The position numbers and the translations under genes were made by a program. 64,000 bases of DNA from Echinococcus granulosus (taxonomy: Eukaryota > Platyhelminthes > Cestoda > Cyclophyllidea > Taeniidae): NCBI RefSeq assembly GCF_000524195.1, contig NW_020170381.1:1359678-1423677 (forward strand), written 5' to 3'. How positions within the stretch are numbered: position 1 is the stretch's first letter; each line of letters begins with the position of its first letter. Below are positions 1 through 14,000 of this stretch, piece by piece. The notes under the pieces were generated by a model. It did no database searches. It saw nothing but the letters and a program-made list of their open reading frames with translations, and was not told the origin of the DNA.

Positions 1-1040
1 GTCGGGGGAGCGGTGACAGCGAACTATCAATGAACCTTTAAATGAGACAGTTAAAGTGTTGGAGGTCAGACAAATGTTTGATTTTCTGAGTTTTTTTACT
101 AGTGTTTTGACAATCAACTGTAAAATTGGGAAAGTACTTTATGTTATTTGCATTTAAAACAACTTGGAGCAGGCAGAAATAGAAAAGTAGTCTTTAAGAC
201 CTTTCTATTGCTGCTGTGCAAGGATTTACTCTGGTGCTATTTTTTTCTACGCTTCTTCCTTACGAGCCCCACACAGTCCATATATGGAGGGTTCAAGACA
301 ACGTCCATTGAGTGTACTGCATGCGAATTCAGAATCCTTTATGGGCAATAAGCGTGAGTCAACACATAGCGAAATGAATTTAAGAGTTCATTTAATATAA
401 ATTTATCGAATTGTGATGGCTACACAATTTACATTAGACGAGATTTCAAAAGAAATAAAATACTATCAGTCGTTTTCACAGAATGCTGCGATATTGCATG
501 CATCAGATCTAGCTGCAGCTCTTAAAGACGTACTAATTTAATTATGCAGGTCAGTCTCTCACCGGCTTTTCCAGATGTGGGATATGTGAAGCAGTGAATG
601 CTATCATTGTTTAGGGTAATCGTCAATGAAGTAATGTGTGTTCGACATGATTGTGGGTTGGTCAGACTGAATTATGCTGCAAATCTATTTACGATAAATA
701 TTCTTTCAATAGGAGTTTCATTTACTTCCAGTTTTTAGTAAAATACGCGATAAGCTAAGTCAGAATGACATTTAAGGTTTGGATACATCCATCTTAATAT
801 GCGTATGTAAAATAGCACCCATTTTATTAAATCCATTTTCTCGATTGCTCGCCCTATTGGTTGTAATTATATTATTGCATGTAGGGCTCATACCTCTTAC
901 GTAAATAATAGAGCTAGCTTGAGAACATTACCCAGCGAGTGACTGCTCTTATAAGATTTGTAGGACGTTGGGCAAATGATTTGAGAAACCGACCCAAGTT
1001 CAAAAAATGTAAACTGAGGGCAGGATTTAATATATTGTCA
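1..1040. other. Intergenic, no gene recognised
   Basis: Only short open frames without splice context or recognisable protein character were seen. A TTTATT at 823-828 reads AATAAA on the minus strand and could be the polyadenylation signal of the minus-strand ubiquitin-like gene that stops at 1041, although it lies about 210 bases past the stop. Confidence 0.5.
823..828 (-). other. Possible polyadenylation signal AATAAA
   Basis: The plus strand reads TTTATT, which is AATAAA on the minus strand, downstream of the stop of the ubiquitin-like gene at 1041. The distance of about 210 bases is acceptable but not diagnostic. Confidence 0.25.
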
Positions 1041-2295
1041 CTAAAATTTCCGAACTGGACCAGGTTTTTTGAATACTACTGTGCTACCATGCACGACTCC
1101 ATATTGGCTAAGAAGATGATAGGCTTCCATTTGCACATACCCCTTGAACAATCGAAGTCTGTCCTTATCACTATCGGAAATTCTTGTCTTCACGGCTTCC
1201 AAGCCTTCTAAAACCGTAGCTGTTATTGGCAATTCTACAGCCATCTTCCTGGTTCCATCGGTGAAAATGACATCCATCTTATCGGCACTTTTGCTGCGCT
1301 CTGATATCCCTGTTCCAGAATGGAATTGGTTGTTGAATATGGGTTGCGTCTGGCGCTGTCGAAACCTTCCAGGTATTACAATTGTTTTGGGCTCCACCGA
1401 AGCGGGCCAAAATTCTGAAGACTCGGGAACATTTCTTAGATTTGATGAGCTTTTTTGCCACTGATGGTCAGTGAGATTTGCCGTTGGATTCCATAAAGAA
1501 CTTTGTTCTGCCATTTGTGGTGAAACATATGAATCAGTAGGTGGGACGATGGGGATTTTTGGATTTTCTACTGGTTCCACCTTTGATGGCTCCGAAAAGG
1601 GGGGGAGGGGATGGAGTAGGGGGCAGTGGGGTGGCACGGGATAAGGAGGACTTGATTATGTCATCAACAGGACTTTCTAACACCTGATATTTGGGAAAGC
1701 TTTCCAGGTCTCCAAATTTCCGTGAGGTAGATGATTGTTGAGAAAGTTGCTGTTGGGAAACGATAAGATGGGAACCCTTTGCCCCACTTTTAACTGATGA
1801 AGCTTCCCCATTTATAGTATTCGTGGACTTCAGGTTAAGATAGGTAAATACAGTTATTTTTGAACCTTCTTTAAGTTTGTATTCTTTAAGTCTACGGTCA
1901 TCTTCCATGATATAATGAGCAAACGTAAAAATCTTGGTCTCATCCAAGTGCTCATCTTTGATCGCCTTTTGTACCTTTTGCTTCAGTTCGCCCACAGTCC
2001 AATTCATGCAAGCGGGGATAAATAAAACCTTTCCATGGCCAAAGTCAACTTCAATGTTGGTCCGTATCTGCTCTCCCTTACGCAAAAACAAAAGAACGTT
2101 GCATATGTCCCCTGCGAAATACTCAGAGAAGCGGTGTTCATCTTCAAGCAAAGAACCATTGCTTGCCAAGGTTAAATTGGATGCAGGTACATGTATATTC
2201 TGACTCAATACATGTTTCAAGTTCTCTACAGTAAATTCCTCATCGGCTTTTAAGGAGAGTATTGTGGAGTCCAGGTGTTTAACTTCAATAAGCAT
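1041..2295 (-). CDS. Divergent multi-ubiquitin-like-domain protein, apparent frameshift
   Basis: Reading begins at ATG 2295 and runs to a stop at 1534 in the first frame. A second frame (1637 down to 1041) continues the protein, and the two overlap across a run of seven C (plus-strand G at 1599-1605). The first part has two ubiquitin-like beta-grasp domains (about residues 1-75 and 78-152), each with the ubiquitin-type LEDEHR/MEDDRRLKEY turn. A Ser/Pro/Gln-rich linker follows. After the frame change comes a third ubiquitin-like domain that begins near KMDVIF and ends in PGPVRKF. No domain ends in the Gly-Gly needed for conjugation, so these are structural or binding domains rather than tags. 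There are no introns. A one-base homopolymer error in the assembly is the simplest explanation; a recent pseudogene is the alternative. The closest relative in the window is the intact minus-strand gene at 23139-24215. The cellular role is unknown. Confidence 0.7.
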
Positions 2296-5079
2296 CGTAG
2301 CATAAAGTAATAATGGTGTTGTGGAAGCGGCAAAGACTTAATGCTTGCGCTTTGAGTTTATTCTTCACCAATGACTGAGCAATTACTAACTTAGTATTAC
2401 AGTGGTACAGTGGTGACTGCAACAGCCAATTAGATTTATTTTAAATCTTTAAAGATGTCAAAAACATCAACTATTTATTGGTTTGTGTGATCAGTCGGTA
2501 AGTACTCAAATCATTGTAGTGATCCATTGCTACCTCAAGAAATGTCGTAAGAAGGAAACTCTTAGTTTGCATTTCTCCCTAAAATACGTGTGGCCTGTTT
2601 AAACTATATCGTGCTTTACCACGTGGATTTGATTTTATGACTGTCCCAACGATAAAGCATAATCTTCTCAATATTCCAGTTTAAAAATCTATTAGTGAGA
2701 GGAATCATTTTAAGTGTAAATTGTACTTCAGACTGAGGGTATCCTACAAGGGGCTACGCTGATACTACTGTTAGTGAGTATTTTAAAGTCAACTGTGTCG
2801 CGAAGCGTTGCAGCTTGTTTACTCTATCCACTGCTCACAACTAAACAGTGCTTCAATCTCAAATTAGGCATTTCCATAGTCTTGGTAGAAAATGAAGTAG
2901 TGAATACACGCATTTACCAGTCATCACAGGGGTGTTTAAAATATCTTGCCTGAGGCACTTCATCAACTTCTCCAATCATTACTTCCTCGAACTAATCACA
3001 ACTACCTGAAACAGACTGTCTTTTAGAGATGTATCACTAGGGCCTAATACATTGTCTATAGGATTTAAAAATCCCACGTTACCACCACTACGGTAATCCA
3101 ATCGGCTCTTTCATTTTCTTGGGAACCCTACCAGAGCATAAAACCTCCTATTCACGGAAAAAGCTGCGTCTAATAGCTGGTGGCTTACTTTGAACTGATT
3201 CACGAAAGGGCAGAGTGTAGCCCACCCAGCAGAGCTCAGCCGATGAGTACTGTGTGGAGGATATTAATTTTTACCCCATATCTCCATAGAAAATTACCCG
3301 TGATATTTTTACTCATGATCCGCTGCGCTGTAGGATGGAGTAGCTGGCTACGCCTTCTGACAGTGAAAGTGGGAACGAATTTACTAAAGAGACAGGGGAC
3401 GGCAGGTCACATTTGGTGTTCTCTTCTAAACATCTAGATGAATGACTAACTGACCGTGAAAGCGGAGTCTATAGAGTAAATATACTTTACTTATTTTTCG
3501 CCTACTTTATCACGGAGAGTTGAGCTTCTAGAAAGACTCATGTAACTTGATTTATAACGCATACATTGTGTCGTGCTCTAGTCGAGTCTTATACATTTAC
3601 AGTGGGATTTGGGCAAATCACTAATCCACACAGATTCTTTAGGGAAAATGAGGGTTTCAATTGTCGACTTTTAAGCACCGCCGTCTTGCGCATGCTTCAA
3701 TGCGTTTTCAAACACCCGCCTACTCTTAAGCGTGGATTTCTGATTGGTTGCCAGGATTTTCGCTCCCAAGTCGATCGATGTTCGCCGCGTGAACATGAGG
3801 GCTGGTTCGGCCAATCGCCATGGCGCAAAAAAAGACAGATTGGTGGGAATGCAACCAGACTTCTATGCCCGCGGAGAATATCCCTTCAAGCGAAGCGCAT
3901 AACAGTTTGCTTTTTTGTAATAGTGGATTTCAGTGGATTTTGCACAAGAGTAAGCCTTATTTGCTTTGAAATAGTCATCACCGCAAATACTTTCGCGGTG
4001 TATATGGTTTTCTCTTAAAATTAGATGCGTCTTTGGGTTTCCTCTTGATCTCGTCATGTGCGTCAAAACTTCACTTATTTTACATCACGTTTTACAACAA
4101 AGCACATTTTTATAATCCAGCTTTCAATTTTTCTCTTTTGGCGAAGGTAACTTCGTATGCGTTAGGTGTGCCAGGAACTGAGGCTATGTAGTGCTTTTTC
4201 AGCGTAAATCCTGCCTTGATTATACCATGGCGGTGTCGGGTTTTTAAGACTTTTGCATTTTTACATTGCCTTCATCCGTTGCTACCACGTACATACTGCA
4301 TCAGTGCATGTTTATTTTAAGGCAGGAGAGGATGTCGAACAGCCTAAATTACTTACAAAAATAATAAAGTTGACCTTAAATATCTTTATGCAGCCATACA
4401 TGAATGCTGGCTGACCCTTAAACAATGCCACCCCCTTTTTTCAAGGTTCCATGTTAAATAAATCATCTGTAAACTTAACGTCTCTAAGTTATTGATCATT
4501 TTGAATTTGCAAACTCCTTTGGAATTACGGAATTTGTGATGGGGCAGCATGCATTTGATTTCTTTTAAATATATTAATGCAATAGTAAAAGTATTTAATG
4601 GTTCCTAATAATGAGGTTCGAACGTGGTGTAACTATCCTGCAGTAGACTTGTAGTTTGCGACTATGTTTGCAACGCGCTTATGGAACAGTCGGATTTTGG
4701 TAAAAACTTATGAACGGAAAGGTGTTGATTAAAGACTACTGACGGCTATTTTTGAGGACATGATGATAGTCATAAACAAATCATCGATTGAGAAGTCAGT
4801 GACAATCGTGGTTTTGATGGATATTGTTAATGTAAAAAAGCATAATCCTTAGTTTGTTTCGATCAAACAGCCAATATAATATGCGAAGTCCGGAATTGTG
4901 TATCTCGTTCATGGTTTAAGATGTTTTGTGCAGACATAGTATTTTCTGTATCATCAAAGCCTCGTTCTTAAAGCGTATAATGGCGAGTTGTAGTGTCTCT
5001 ATCGCCTATTTCAGTGGCACATCCTATGTTGGAAAGATCCGAATTGCAATCTAAGGGCATGTTATCTGAATGCCCGTGA
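2296..5079. other. Intergenic between divergent UBL gene and GARNL3
   Basis: No convincing gene. The two flanking genes diverge from here. A GC-richer patch at about 3690-3900 holds three CCAAT motifs and is the best promoter candidate. A 34-codon open frame beginning ATG at 3794 lies inside that patch, but nothing supports its translation. Confidence 0.45.
3743..3843. promoter_or_regulatory. CCAAT-box cluster in GC-rich patch
   Basis: Three CCAAT pentamers occur within about 100 bases: ATTGG at 3743-3747, CCAAT at 3811-3815 and ATTGG at 3839-3843. The surrounding sequence is richer in CpG than the local AT-rich background. Such clusters are typical NF-Y-type promoter elements of animal housekeeping genes. 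The patch lies between two divergent genes, about 1.2 kb upstream of the GARNL3 ATG and 1.45 kb upstream of the UBL gene ATG. A promoter role is inference. Confidence 0.35.
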
Positions 5080-8000
5080 ATGGCGTATATCTACCGTAAC
5101 AACGCCGGCCGCTTCCGCCTCGAGCCCGGGGTTCACATATTTCTTCCGCCGACGGCTTCTGCTCCTGGTCATAATGCGAGTATTGATGTCCCATCAACTT
5201 CTTCCTCCTCCTGGCGTCCGACCCAATGGTTCTTCTCTGGTCCCGCAACTGTCGACTCTAGGGGCTTTTTATTGAATTGTTCTACCCTCCAGGAGAGCTG
5301 CCCGAGCATCAACCTCCTCTCCAGCGGTGGAGCGCAAAACGCTGCCACGCCATCCCCCGCACTCAGGAAGCTACACAGCTCCTCGGCGCCCAACGAGGGC
5401 ATCACGGGCGTAGAGCCGATCTTCTCTCCACCCATTCACATGCTGCGCATGCTGAGAAAAAAGAATACGTTGGCTAGTGGTGGACCTGTCCACCTCGAAA
5501 ATCCAGAACGAGAGACAAGGTGGTACTTCAAATATTTCCTGGGAAAAGGTGATTCCCTATAAGGCTTTTTATTAATTTCATACATCCCTATTTTTTCTAC
5601 AAACTTTTTGATTTCATACGATATCAGCTCACCACATTTACTGCGGTAACATATCGGAGAAAGATCCACTACTTTTGGCGATAGTAAAATCGGAATTTGA
5701 AGCTGAGGGCCTTCGTCAGTATCGCGCAATATTGTGGACAAAGTTTGTAAGATAGTCACTTTTCACTTCTGCATTTATTTATCGCCTTGGTTGCAGGGAA
5801 GCCAAAAGCTTTGCATTTCCAACAGTTTCGCAAGTTCAGTTTCGCCCAAGAAGATCCTTTGGTACTTTTTCTACTTTCCGTTTCTTAATCTAATACATTA
5901 GTCTCTTTGACATCTACAGACTTGAAAAAGGCCTGAAAGAAATCCTCCACCATGAAGTGCAGAAAGAGGTTCTTACTCTAGAGGAACAGGAGGTATGCTG
6001 GCACCATTTACAGCTCATTCCTTTTTAGGGATCAGTAAATTTCAAATTCGGAGTTTTGTATTGTAAAGAGGGACAAACATTAGATGAGGAGATGTACAAT
6101 AATGGTAAGAACACGTTTCATGTATGGACTGGAACGGGTCATGTCAGTCTACATATGTTAATACATTATTCTCTACTGAAGGTTCTGGAAGGTGTAGTAT
6201 AACACTTATAGGCAAATTATGGCAGGAAGTTATTGTTCGATGATTCTTAATTGACGCTCTTGTTACTTCAATGCGAGGTCAAACTTGAAACTCTGCTCTT
6301 ATTTGAACAAATAAAGAAATCTAGGAATGTTGTGCTTTACGTATGGAACTGATTTAATCGGTTTAAATTCGTCAAAACCTAAATGAATTCCTTTTTTCTC
6401 TATTTTTTATTCCAATTAATTCGGTTGACTGGTCTTTTAGAAGAGGGAAGTCCACAGTATCAGGCATTCCTGAGACTTCTTGGGGATAGAATAGCTTTGA
6501 AGAACTGGGATCGCTTCAAGGGTGGCCTTGATGCAAAAAGTGAGTTTGTTCGTTATACTGAATTTGAAACCCCCTTTGCCAGTTTTACCAGTGAGGCCTG
6601 TCATGAGTTTCACTATCATCATTTCTTCAAAATCAAGCTCGCCAGCCCCTGATTTTGTAACAGATAACTGTCAAACTGCCTTTACGATTTAGGCTGTTAT
6701 TTTCCGCGCGTCCTTGAGCAGCGCTGGGTTGCATGCCGTATTGACGTAACATGTATGGTTTCATGTCTTCATGGTTAAAAATGCCTAATTTACCTCGAGT
6801 AATTAACCTTGTCAGGCAATTTTCCCGATAATACATATATTACTTGTCATCAAAATAGATTGGGGTGCAATTTTATGCAAAGGATCCCTAATTTTGTGAT
6901 GGGCGCCAACTGTATTATCTAACTAGCAAATCATATTGCCTAAATATCACTTTTGGCAGATTACTGGAGAGGCCATTTTATGGATGTTTAGATCGCACGG
7001 TAATTTGTTAGTAACTGACTCTTCCCTTTCCAGTATACACTAGTAATTTATTAGACGCTTAAAACCCCGGATGATCTTGCCTGAGAGTATTCCTATTTCA
7101 AAATTGAGGGTGATTGACAGTGAATGTTATGAGTCTGGAAATAATTTTAGCCCTGAAACGTAGATTGCTACCTTCAGTAAAAATGCGTTTAAATTCATCA
7201 AGAAAGCACCAATCTGCAAAATCATAATACGTTTTAATAAAGAAATAAATGATGAATTGCTTTTTCCTAGTGTTGTAATCGTTCCTCATTTACGCCAGTT
7301 TGAATTTGTAGAACCGCTTCAGTTCAGATAGCTTTGTACTGATTCTCCTACGGAGTTGAATGTTACTCCTAAAAAAATTACCCTATCCCCTTAACACTTT
7401 CATAGCTGAAGACAACCTTCTGTCCTGTAAAGCCATATAAAAAGACAAATTTGGTTCTCTACAATTAAAACTCATTTTTAATCTTTGTGAGAACCCCAAT
7501 TTAGTACTAAGCATTCATTCAATCGAAACTTTTAAGCCTGCATTAATTTGCCCAATAGTGGTGTTGTTGGGTCTGTTGTGGTTAACAAACGACCCATACA
7601 GAAGGGAGGGCTGTTACTGTTTGTCGAGTCACTGAGGCAAGGTGTTAACAACAGTGGCCGAATGCAGAAAATGCGGTAGTCTGATCGAGAAATTGACTTT
7701 ATACTGTAATCACCTTCAGCAGCACAACACTGGCCAACACGTGAACAGGTGCTAAGAGGTTTACCTGGGTAATCGCAATCGAATGGGCTGTGTCTGTCAT
7801 GCTTTATGAAGATCACAGAGTTTTTTTCAATTTGGATTCATTGAGTAATCGAAAAATCATTTATTTTTTACGTTCAATCCATAAATTTTCACAAATAATC
7901 CAAAAATCCATTATTTGCCGCCATTTCTAACTTTAGCCGAAACAACTGGCACTGAGTCAATATACACGATATATGAAGGCCATGAAATAATGTTTCATGT

Positions 8001-11000
8001 TTCCACTTTACTTCCTATTTCAACGGACAATCGTCAACAGGTCAGTTCTTACTGTTATTCACAGTTATTTAATAGTGCGTAATCGCAGATGCCTCCGACC
8101 ATATGTCAAGCATTTGCTGCCTAATAAGTGATACAAAAGCAATATAGAACAAATTGGGGAAGATATTATTTCTTAGATTGACCCCTGTAATGCCACCGTA
8201 AATCCATTCTTAGCTTACGAATTATCGGGTTGAGTTTTGTTTAATGTGTTCCAGTTTATTAAAAGATTTGAGACTAGTGTAGATGCAAAATTCTTAATTT
8301 TTTTATATTGTTTATGATTTCTTGGGTCCCGAAAGTACTCAAGTGGAATGTTATTCATAATTTTTTGTGATATAAAAATGATTATCTGACATTTAAACCT
8401 ATTACGCTGCTTCAATTTAACAATTGTACCCACTTAATTAATATAGGCTATTGGTAAGCTGTAGGTGTTGGCTTCCATGAACGCATCAGAGCCATTGACC
8501 TCTTTCTGTGATTTTTTTATTTATTTAGATTGAAAGAAAACGTCACATCGGGAATGACATCGTGAATATCATATTTTATGACGCAAGCGATGTGGAAAAG
8601 CCATTGTTATGGAAACCTTCCATGATGAAAACACACTTTACTCGTATCCTTTGATAATACTAACTAGCTTAGTTGTAATTTGTCTTACGCACTAATCAGA
8701 AAAGTTATTGGGAGCTTCAACACTTAAGAGCCGGTTTCGTTTAACGCGGTCTCATTAAAATGTGCGCCCGCCCAGTTGGACTCTGCTCACGTCCCATAAT
8801 TGAGCATTAGGCGTTACGTCCCGGTCCAGACATTAAGCATATTAGTTTGTGGAATTATTTATATTGTGTATTTACGACGAATTAAAGTGGGGTCATAGCA
8901 GTTACCTTCGCATTAATCTCACGTTTGTTGGTGACATTCAAATTTACTTATTAAAGGTAGTTCACTCGCCATCGGCATTTAGAATATACTGCAATTATAA
9001 ATTATCTCTTGCATTGAATTATTTGCGTACTAAAATACAACCACTCTGACTAACTATGGGCACTATTTCTTAATTCCAGTTGTATTTTTGCCAACGATGC
9101 CTTAATTTCCTAAGACTTGATCATGTTAACGTCTTTGATTTCGCCTGAAGCTACAATTTAAGCATGTTAATCAATTCCGTACAGTTTACCGCGCACCACT
9201 CTTGAATGTGCGTAATTTTTCCCTGTTATCGGTGGTGAAGTAGCTTAATCTTTTGAAATCGGCATTATTAATTCCAAATTTTTGAAAAGTAGGTCTAGCT
9301 TTTTCTTATTGCTTTTATTTATCATTGTTAAGGTGTCTGGTTTTCCCCTTAACTCCCGCGTTTCAGACATTTTCGCCATCATTACCTACAATAAACGCAC
9401 GAATGCATACAGGTACGTAATATGAAATTTTCACTTCATATATCGTGCAGTCTCATCTCCACTTTAACGGCGTTTCGGGTTACGCAGCCATCATACTGGA
9501 AGCAGGGATTAAAGTGGAATACTGAAGTAGCTTTAATCATGCAAAACTGTACCTGTAAAAGGTCGGCCACAAAATCTTAAGTGTTCTACTCAGTGGTAAT
9601 AGATCTTTGAATACATTACACACACCCTAAGTAAATTAAACCCGATCATCACATTACTATAGGTGTATTTTTGTATTGTTTTTTAATTAAATTAGCACTA
9701 GCTGGTTTTACGAAATACATTTTTATGAAAAGTGGAGTGAGTTTGATGCATTATTTCTCACACTAAATCACGAAGACAAAAGATATATTCCTCTTTCAGG
9801 GTGGTTGCCTAATTATGAAATATTAATTTCGTTAATTCTTTGATTGATAGGGGGTGATGGCATGCATATTTGTGCTTTTTTCTGGGAGACTGTTAGTGGC
9901 GCCACTCATCTTTCATATGGCACAATGCGAATTTTAGCATTGTTTTGAATTAGCGTGACAAAATGTTTCAGACTATCGGTATTCTCTGAAGAGTCAGTGC
10001 CCTACTTTGGTCCAACAATACCGACTTCTCGAGAATTCACGGACCATGAGGAATTGCGCCACTTTCTACTTGTGAAACGTAAGTAACCACCTGTACAGCT
10101 TCTCCGCAGTGAGTAAAATACAAATGAAGAATCCTCAATAGCTAGCATCGGCAATTAGCTCAGTGCTGCGTCATTTGGTGTGTCTAATCGAAATCCAATT
10201 GGGTGCTCCACTTTGTGCCTTTGGCTTAAATGTCAAGGCCCTTAGAACGATTTGCAATAATTTCAGAAGATCGACTAAGCAAATAACTATATTGGTAGCA
10301 TTTTATTCAATTTCAGTCTGTATGAAGACTGAATGGCTGCGTTTTCTGGCTAAACACTAGTATGCGCATATATTTACGAAATTTCATACTTACATTAACG
10401 CAGAATCGAAAAGAATAGCATGCTAAGGGTTATTTAAACAATTTTTTCGTGGCCAACAATTTTGTTCGGACTTTTGTATTACTTTTTCGATTATCTGATA
10501 GGACTTGGCTCAGAAAAAACCTAATTCTCAAATGATGGTAATGCATCTAGTTTCTCGCAGAGTCTGCCTGTTACCTTTTTGTACTCTGTAGGAATTTAAG
10601 CGGGATACTCTTTTTCTACTATTTGAAGGCACAATTAGCGAATGTTTTTCTCCATTCATCCGATTTGAAAATTGGACTCATCGAACAATACTGTCTCTAT
10701 TCCAACAGAAAATCACTCCATAAAATTCAAGCAAACTGTCAATTAACCAACAGCTTCAGCATACTAAAACTGCTTTATTTTCTGGAACTTAGACTGTCTT
10801 GCGCAGTACTAGCAATCTCCCTTAAGGTCATAGTATTGTTCAACTCACCTCGTTTGTTTTATGTGCTTCATGAGAACTTTCAGATTTGTTAAACTTCATT
10901 TCGATTCTCCACACTTATATGCCAAAACACCCTAAAGAGTGTTTGCAATATTTGAGAAATTTCCTCTTTAAAGTAAGCGTTCGTTATTTAAAATTGTTTT

Positions 11001-14000
11001 TGAGAGACTTAGGCAATGCTCGCTTCCCCTTAACTCAACGTAGAATATTGTCCAGACTGGATGTCGAGGATAAGAACATTCCGAAAAGGGGGTCTTTGTA
11101 ATGGGAAAGAATTTTTCTTCTTTCTTTCTAATGTGAAATTTATTTTCAATAAGCACTGTTGACTTCAATGACCTTTGTTGCTATCCTGCATTTTGCACAT
11201 GGACTGTTGCTCTAACAAACACTGCGTGAATGGGAATAAGTATTTCCCCATATAATTTTGCTCGGCGCTTTGCACTATTTCTACTTCTAGTGATCAACGG
11301 GGAAAAAGCGGCTTTTCATTCGCCTGTATTTGCACAAAAAAGAATACGCACATCGGAAATGCTATTGAATAACATTCTTGAGAAATACGGCTTTGAGAAC
11401 AATGTACGTTGTTATTGTTCCGAAATAATTGAATCGTGGCGTCCTTAACTGGGTATTATAAAGCCTACTGTTTAGTATATGAAATTGTCTGAGTCATAAT
11501 ATTAGGGTAATTTGGTAGTTGCGAGGTAAGATCTTTAGAGGTACACTGAGTAATATTACCCACTAAACTACTTGTGCGTAAAAAAATAAAATCTTCAAAT
11601 TAACACTTCTCGAGACTAAAGATTTTGCGAATTTGGAAAGCGCGTAAGCCTTACCCACGCAGTATAAGCCTATTTCCTATTGATCGAATTTAATTGAACA
11701 GAATCTGATGAGTTATCAGTTGACTTCACTTTTTCACTACTGACTTCAACTGTTTTATTATTTACATTGTTATGAGTAGGTGTTTGCCCTGTCGATTTAG
11801 TAGGATTGCCGATAAGGTGATACATGCACCACTAGCCATGTCTTTTTGCGCGGACGACGACTTCAGTTAATAAAGTTTCCATACATATTCCATGATATTG
11901 TGTAAATTATGTCATTTTCTCATTTGTAGCATCAAATTTATGCCTTACTCTTAATTTGGATCTGTAGTCCTAATCCCACTCCGTTTCCATTTGCGATGAC
12001 AGTATTATTCACCCACGTCTTAGCAACGACCTGTGGTTTCAAGATTTCATACTGCAACTACTGTAAAGGCATCATGGCGATGAATTTGCGGTGATTTAAC
12101 TTAAGCCATCAGTTGTAGTGTTAGTCTTGTGAGAAATCTCTCACCTAAATTAAGTGATTTTACGTTAGTTCTTCTTAAGCCTTATGCTCATTACTTTGCC
12201 TCATTTGTGTGTGAATAACAATTAAATTTTACTGGCCATAAGAGCACTGTCGTGTGTGATGCTTTTATATTAAGTTCAGTAAAATGGGAAAAATAAAATG
12301 CGGCTGTATATGCATTTTCATTTCCAAATACTGATTACTCAAATGGCAACCCAAACCAGAACTTACAATTTTGTACTCTGAAGTAAATGTTTCATCATAC
12401 TCAAAACAAGTAGTAGAAAGATCAAAATAAATGGTGTTGAGGGTTGGTGTAAAGACGGTCTTACCTTTACACAAAGCACTACTATTGGCATTTACTCGTG
12501 GCCGTTCATTTAATCCAACACCGATAATAACCACACCCCTTCAGCTGTAATAACAAACCTAACAAGCACAATAATATTAGAATCGTTGACTTTTAATGAG
12601 GTTAAGTGCACGCATGTATTTACGCTGTTTTACTCACAGACGAATGGCCCTTACCGCAGAGCCTTCAGTGAGATAGTTCAAGACTCAACGGAGGGTTCAC
12701 CGTCTGCCAAAGACCATAATCGAAACGACGCCTTTATTCGATTCGGACAGGTAATGCTCTAAATTTTCCTTGTAAAATGATTTTAAGTTGTCAATGATTG
12801 TTGTACATGATCTTTATGTTGTGCTCTTATTAGAGCAAAATTGTATACCGGAAGTCAATGCAGTATTCATATCAAGATTATGTAAACATTGCTATGACGA
12901 GTAACTCTCTCAGATTATCAAAATCGCTATCGGTGCTCATAGCCTTGTTTTACAAGTTTAGCATTGGTTTATAAGATTTTTTAGATTTCTAGGAAACCGG
13001 ATCCAACATCTTAACTTCAATATTGAATGCTGTTTTTTTACATCAAATTTAGATGCTGAAACTAAACACAATTATTCGTGGCGATGCACCGACAAGTTGT
13101 ATCACTACGGGAATATCGAAACATATAGTATGATTTCTCTCTTTTGTGAACGTCCTTTGTCCAGGTTTAAAGCACATCCGCGTACAAGTCTCAGTAATTA
13201 TATGAAAGGTATCTAGCTAGTAGACATTTGGACATTGTCGTAACGTGGTTTGAAATAAGGCTGTTTAATTGTATACATGCTAGTGTACGTCCAAATTTGC
13301 TTGTGCAGTTCTTCTTAAAGAAACCCTCTTGCATTGGAAGCAAAAATCAGGTCTACTTTTCGACTTGTTAGGGTTGTTATTACTTCGTCTGTTTTGTACT
13401 TTCATGATCTCTAGCCATGGCAGCCTAGACGCTTGCATATTAAAGCGCATGCTGACATCGCCAGTGGTGACACTTGGGGTGAGATTTTTCAGCTACTTTC
13501 GCCATATCTATTATCTAGGCCATCATATGGAGCCTTTTTACGTTGCAGGAAAAGTCCTGCTGGCCTGTGTTGATGGTGGTGTCTACGCTCTTGAAGGTAA
13601 ACTCATATGGACTCCTCATAACTCCTGGCTTAATGACACTAAATGCAGCCACTTCTTACGGCAACGCTAAGTTGTGCTATTACGATCTTGATTTAGTCCA
13701 ATTGTGAATTAAATTTCTTTCCTACGAGTAAGAACATCACCGTAAGGCATACAAGACATCCTTAAATGCTGATCTTCATTCGAATACTCCCACCATTTCC
13801 ATACTTTTCACAGTTTTTAAATCAATGTTCACTGGCAGTGGTTCCATTTTTAAACACAATAAGGTGTAGTGTACTGGACCCTAAATTTGGAATAACTTGG
13901 AGATAACTTTTAACCACTCCAGTCTGTTTAATCTCAATCTATGTCTACTGTCTTAAGGTTTGCCCACCTCCAATAAGCTAATTATCAATTTTACATGGTC

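Noticed and set aside
3566..4018. 150-codon plus-strand frame
   Set aside because: Does not begin with a supported ATG, overlaps the CCAAT-rich patch, and looks like a by-product of locally higher GC.
13329..13670. 113-codon plus frame covering a GARNL3 exon
   Set aside because: Mixes an intron, the frame of exon 15 and the wrong frame of exon 14; the real exons are 13415-13478 and 13549-13596.
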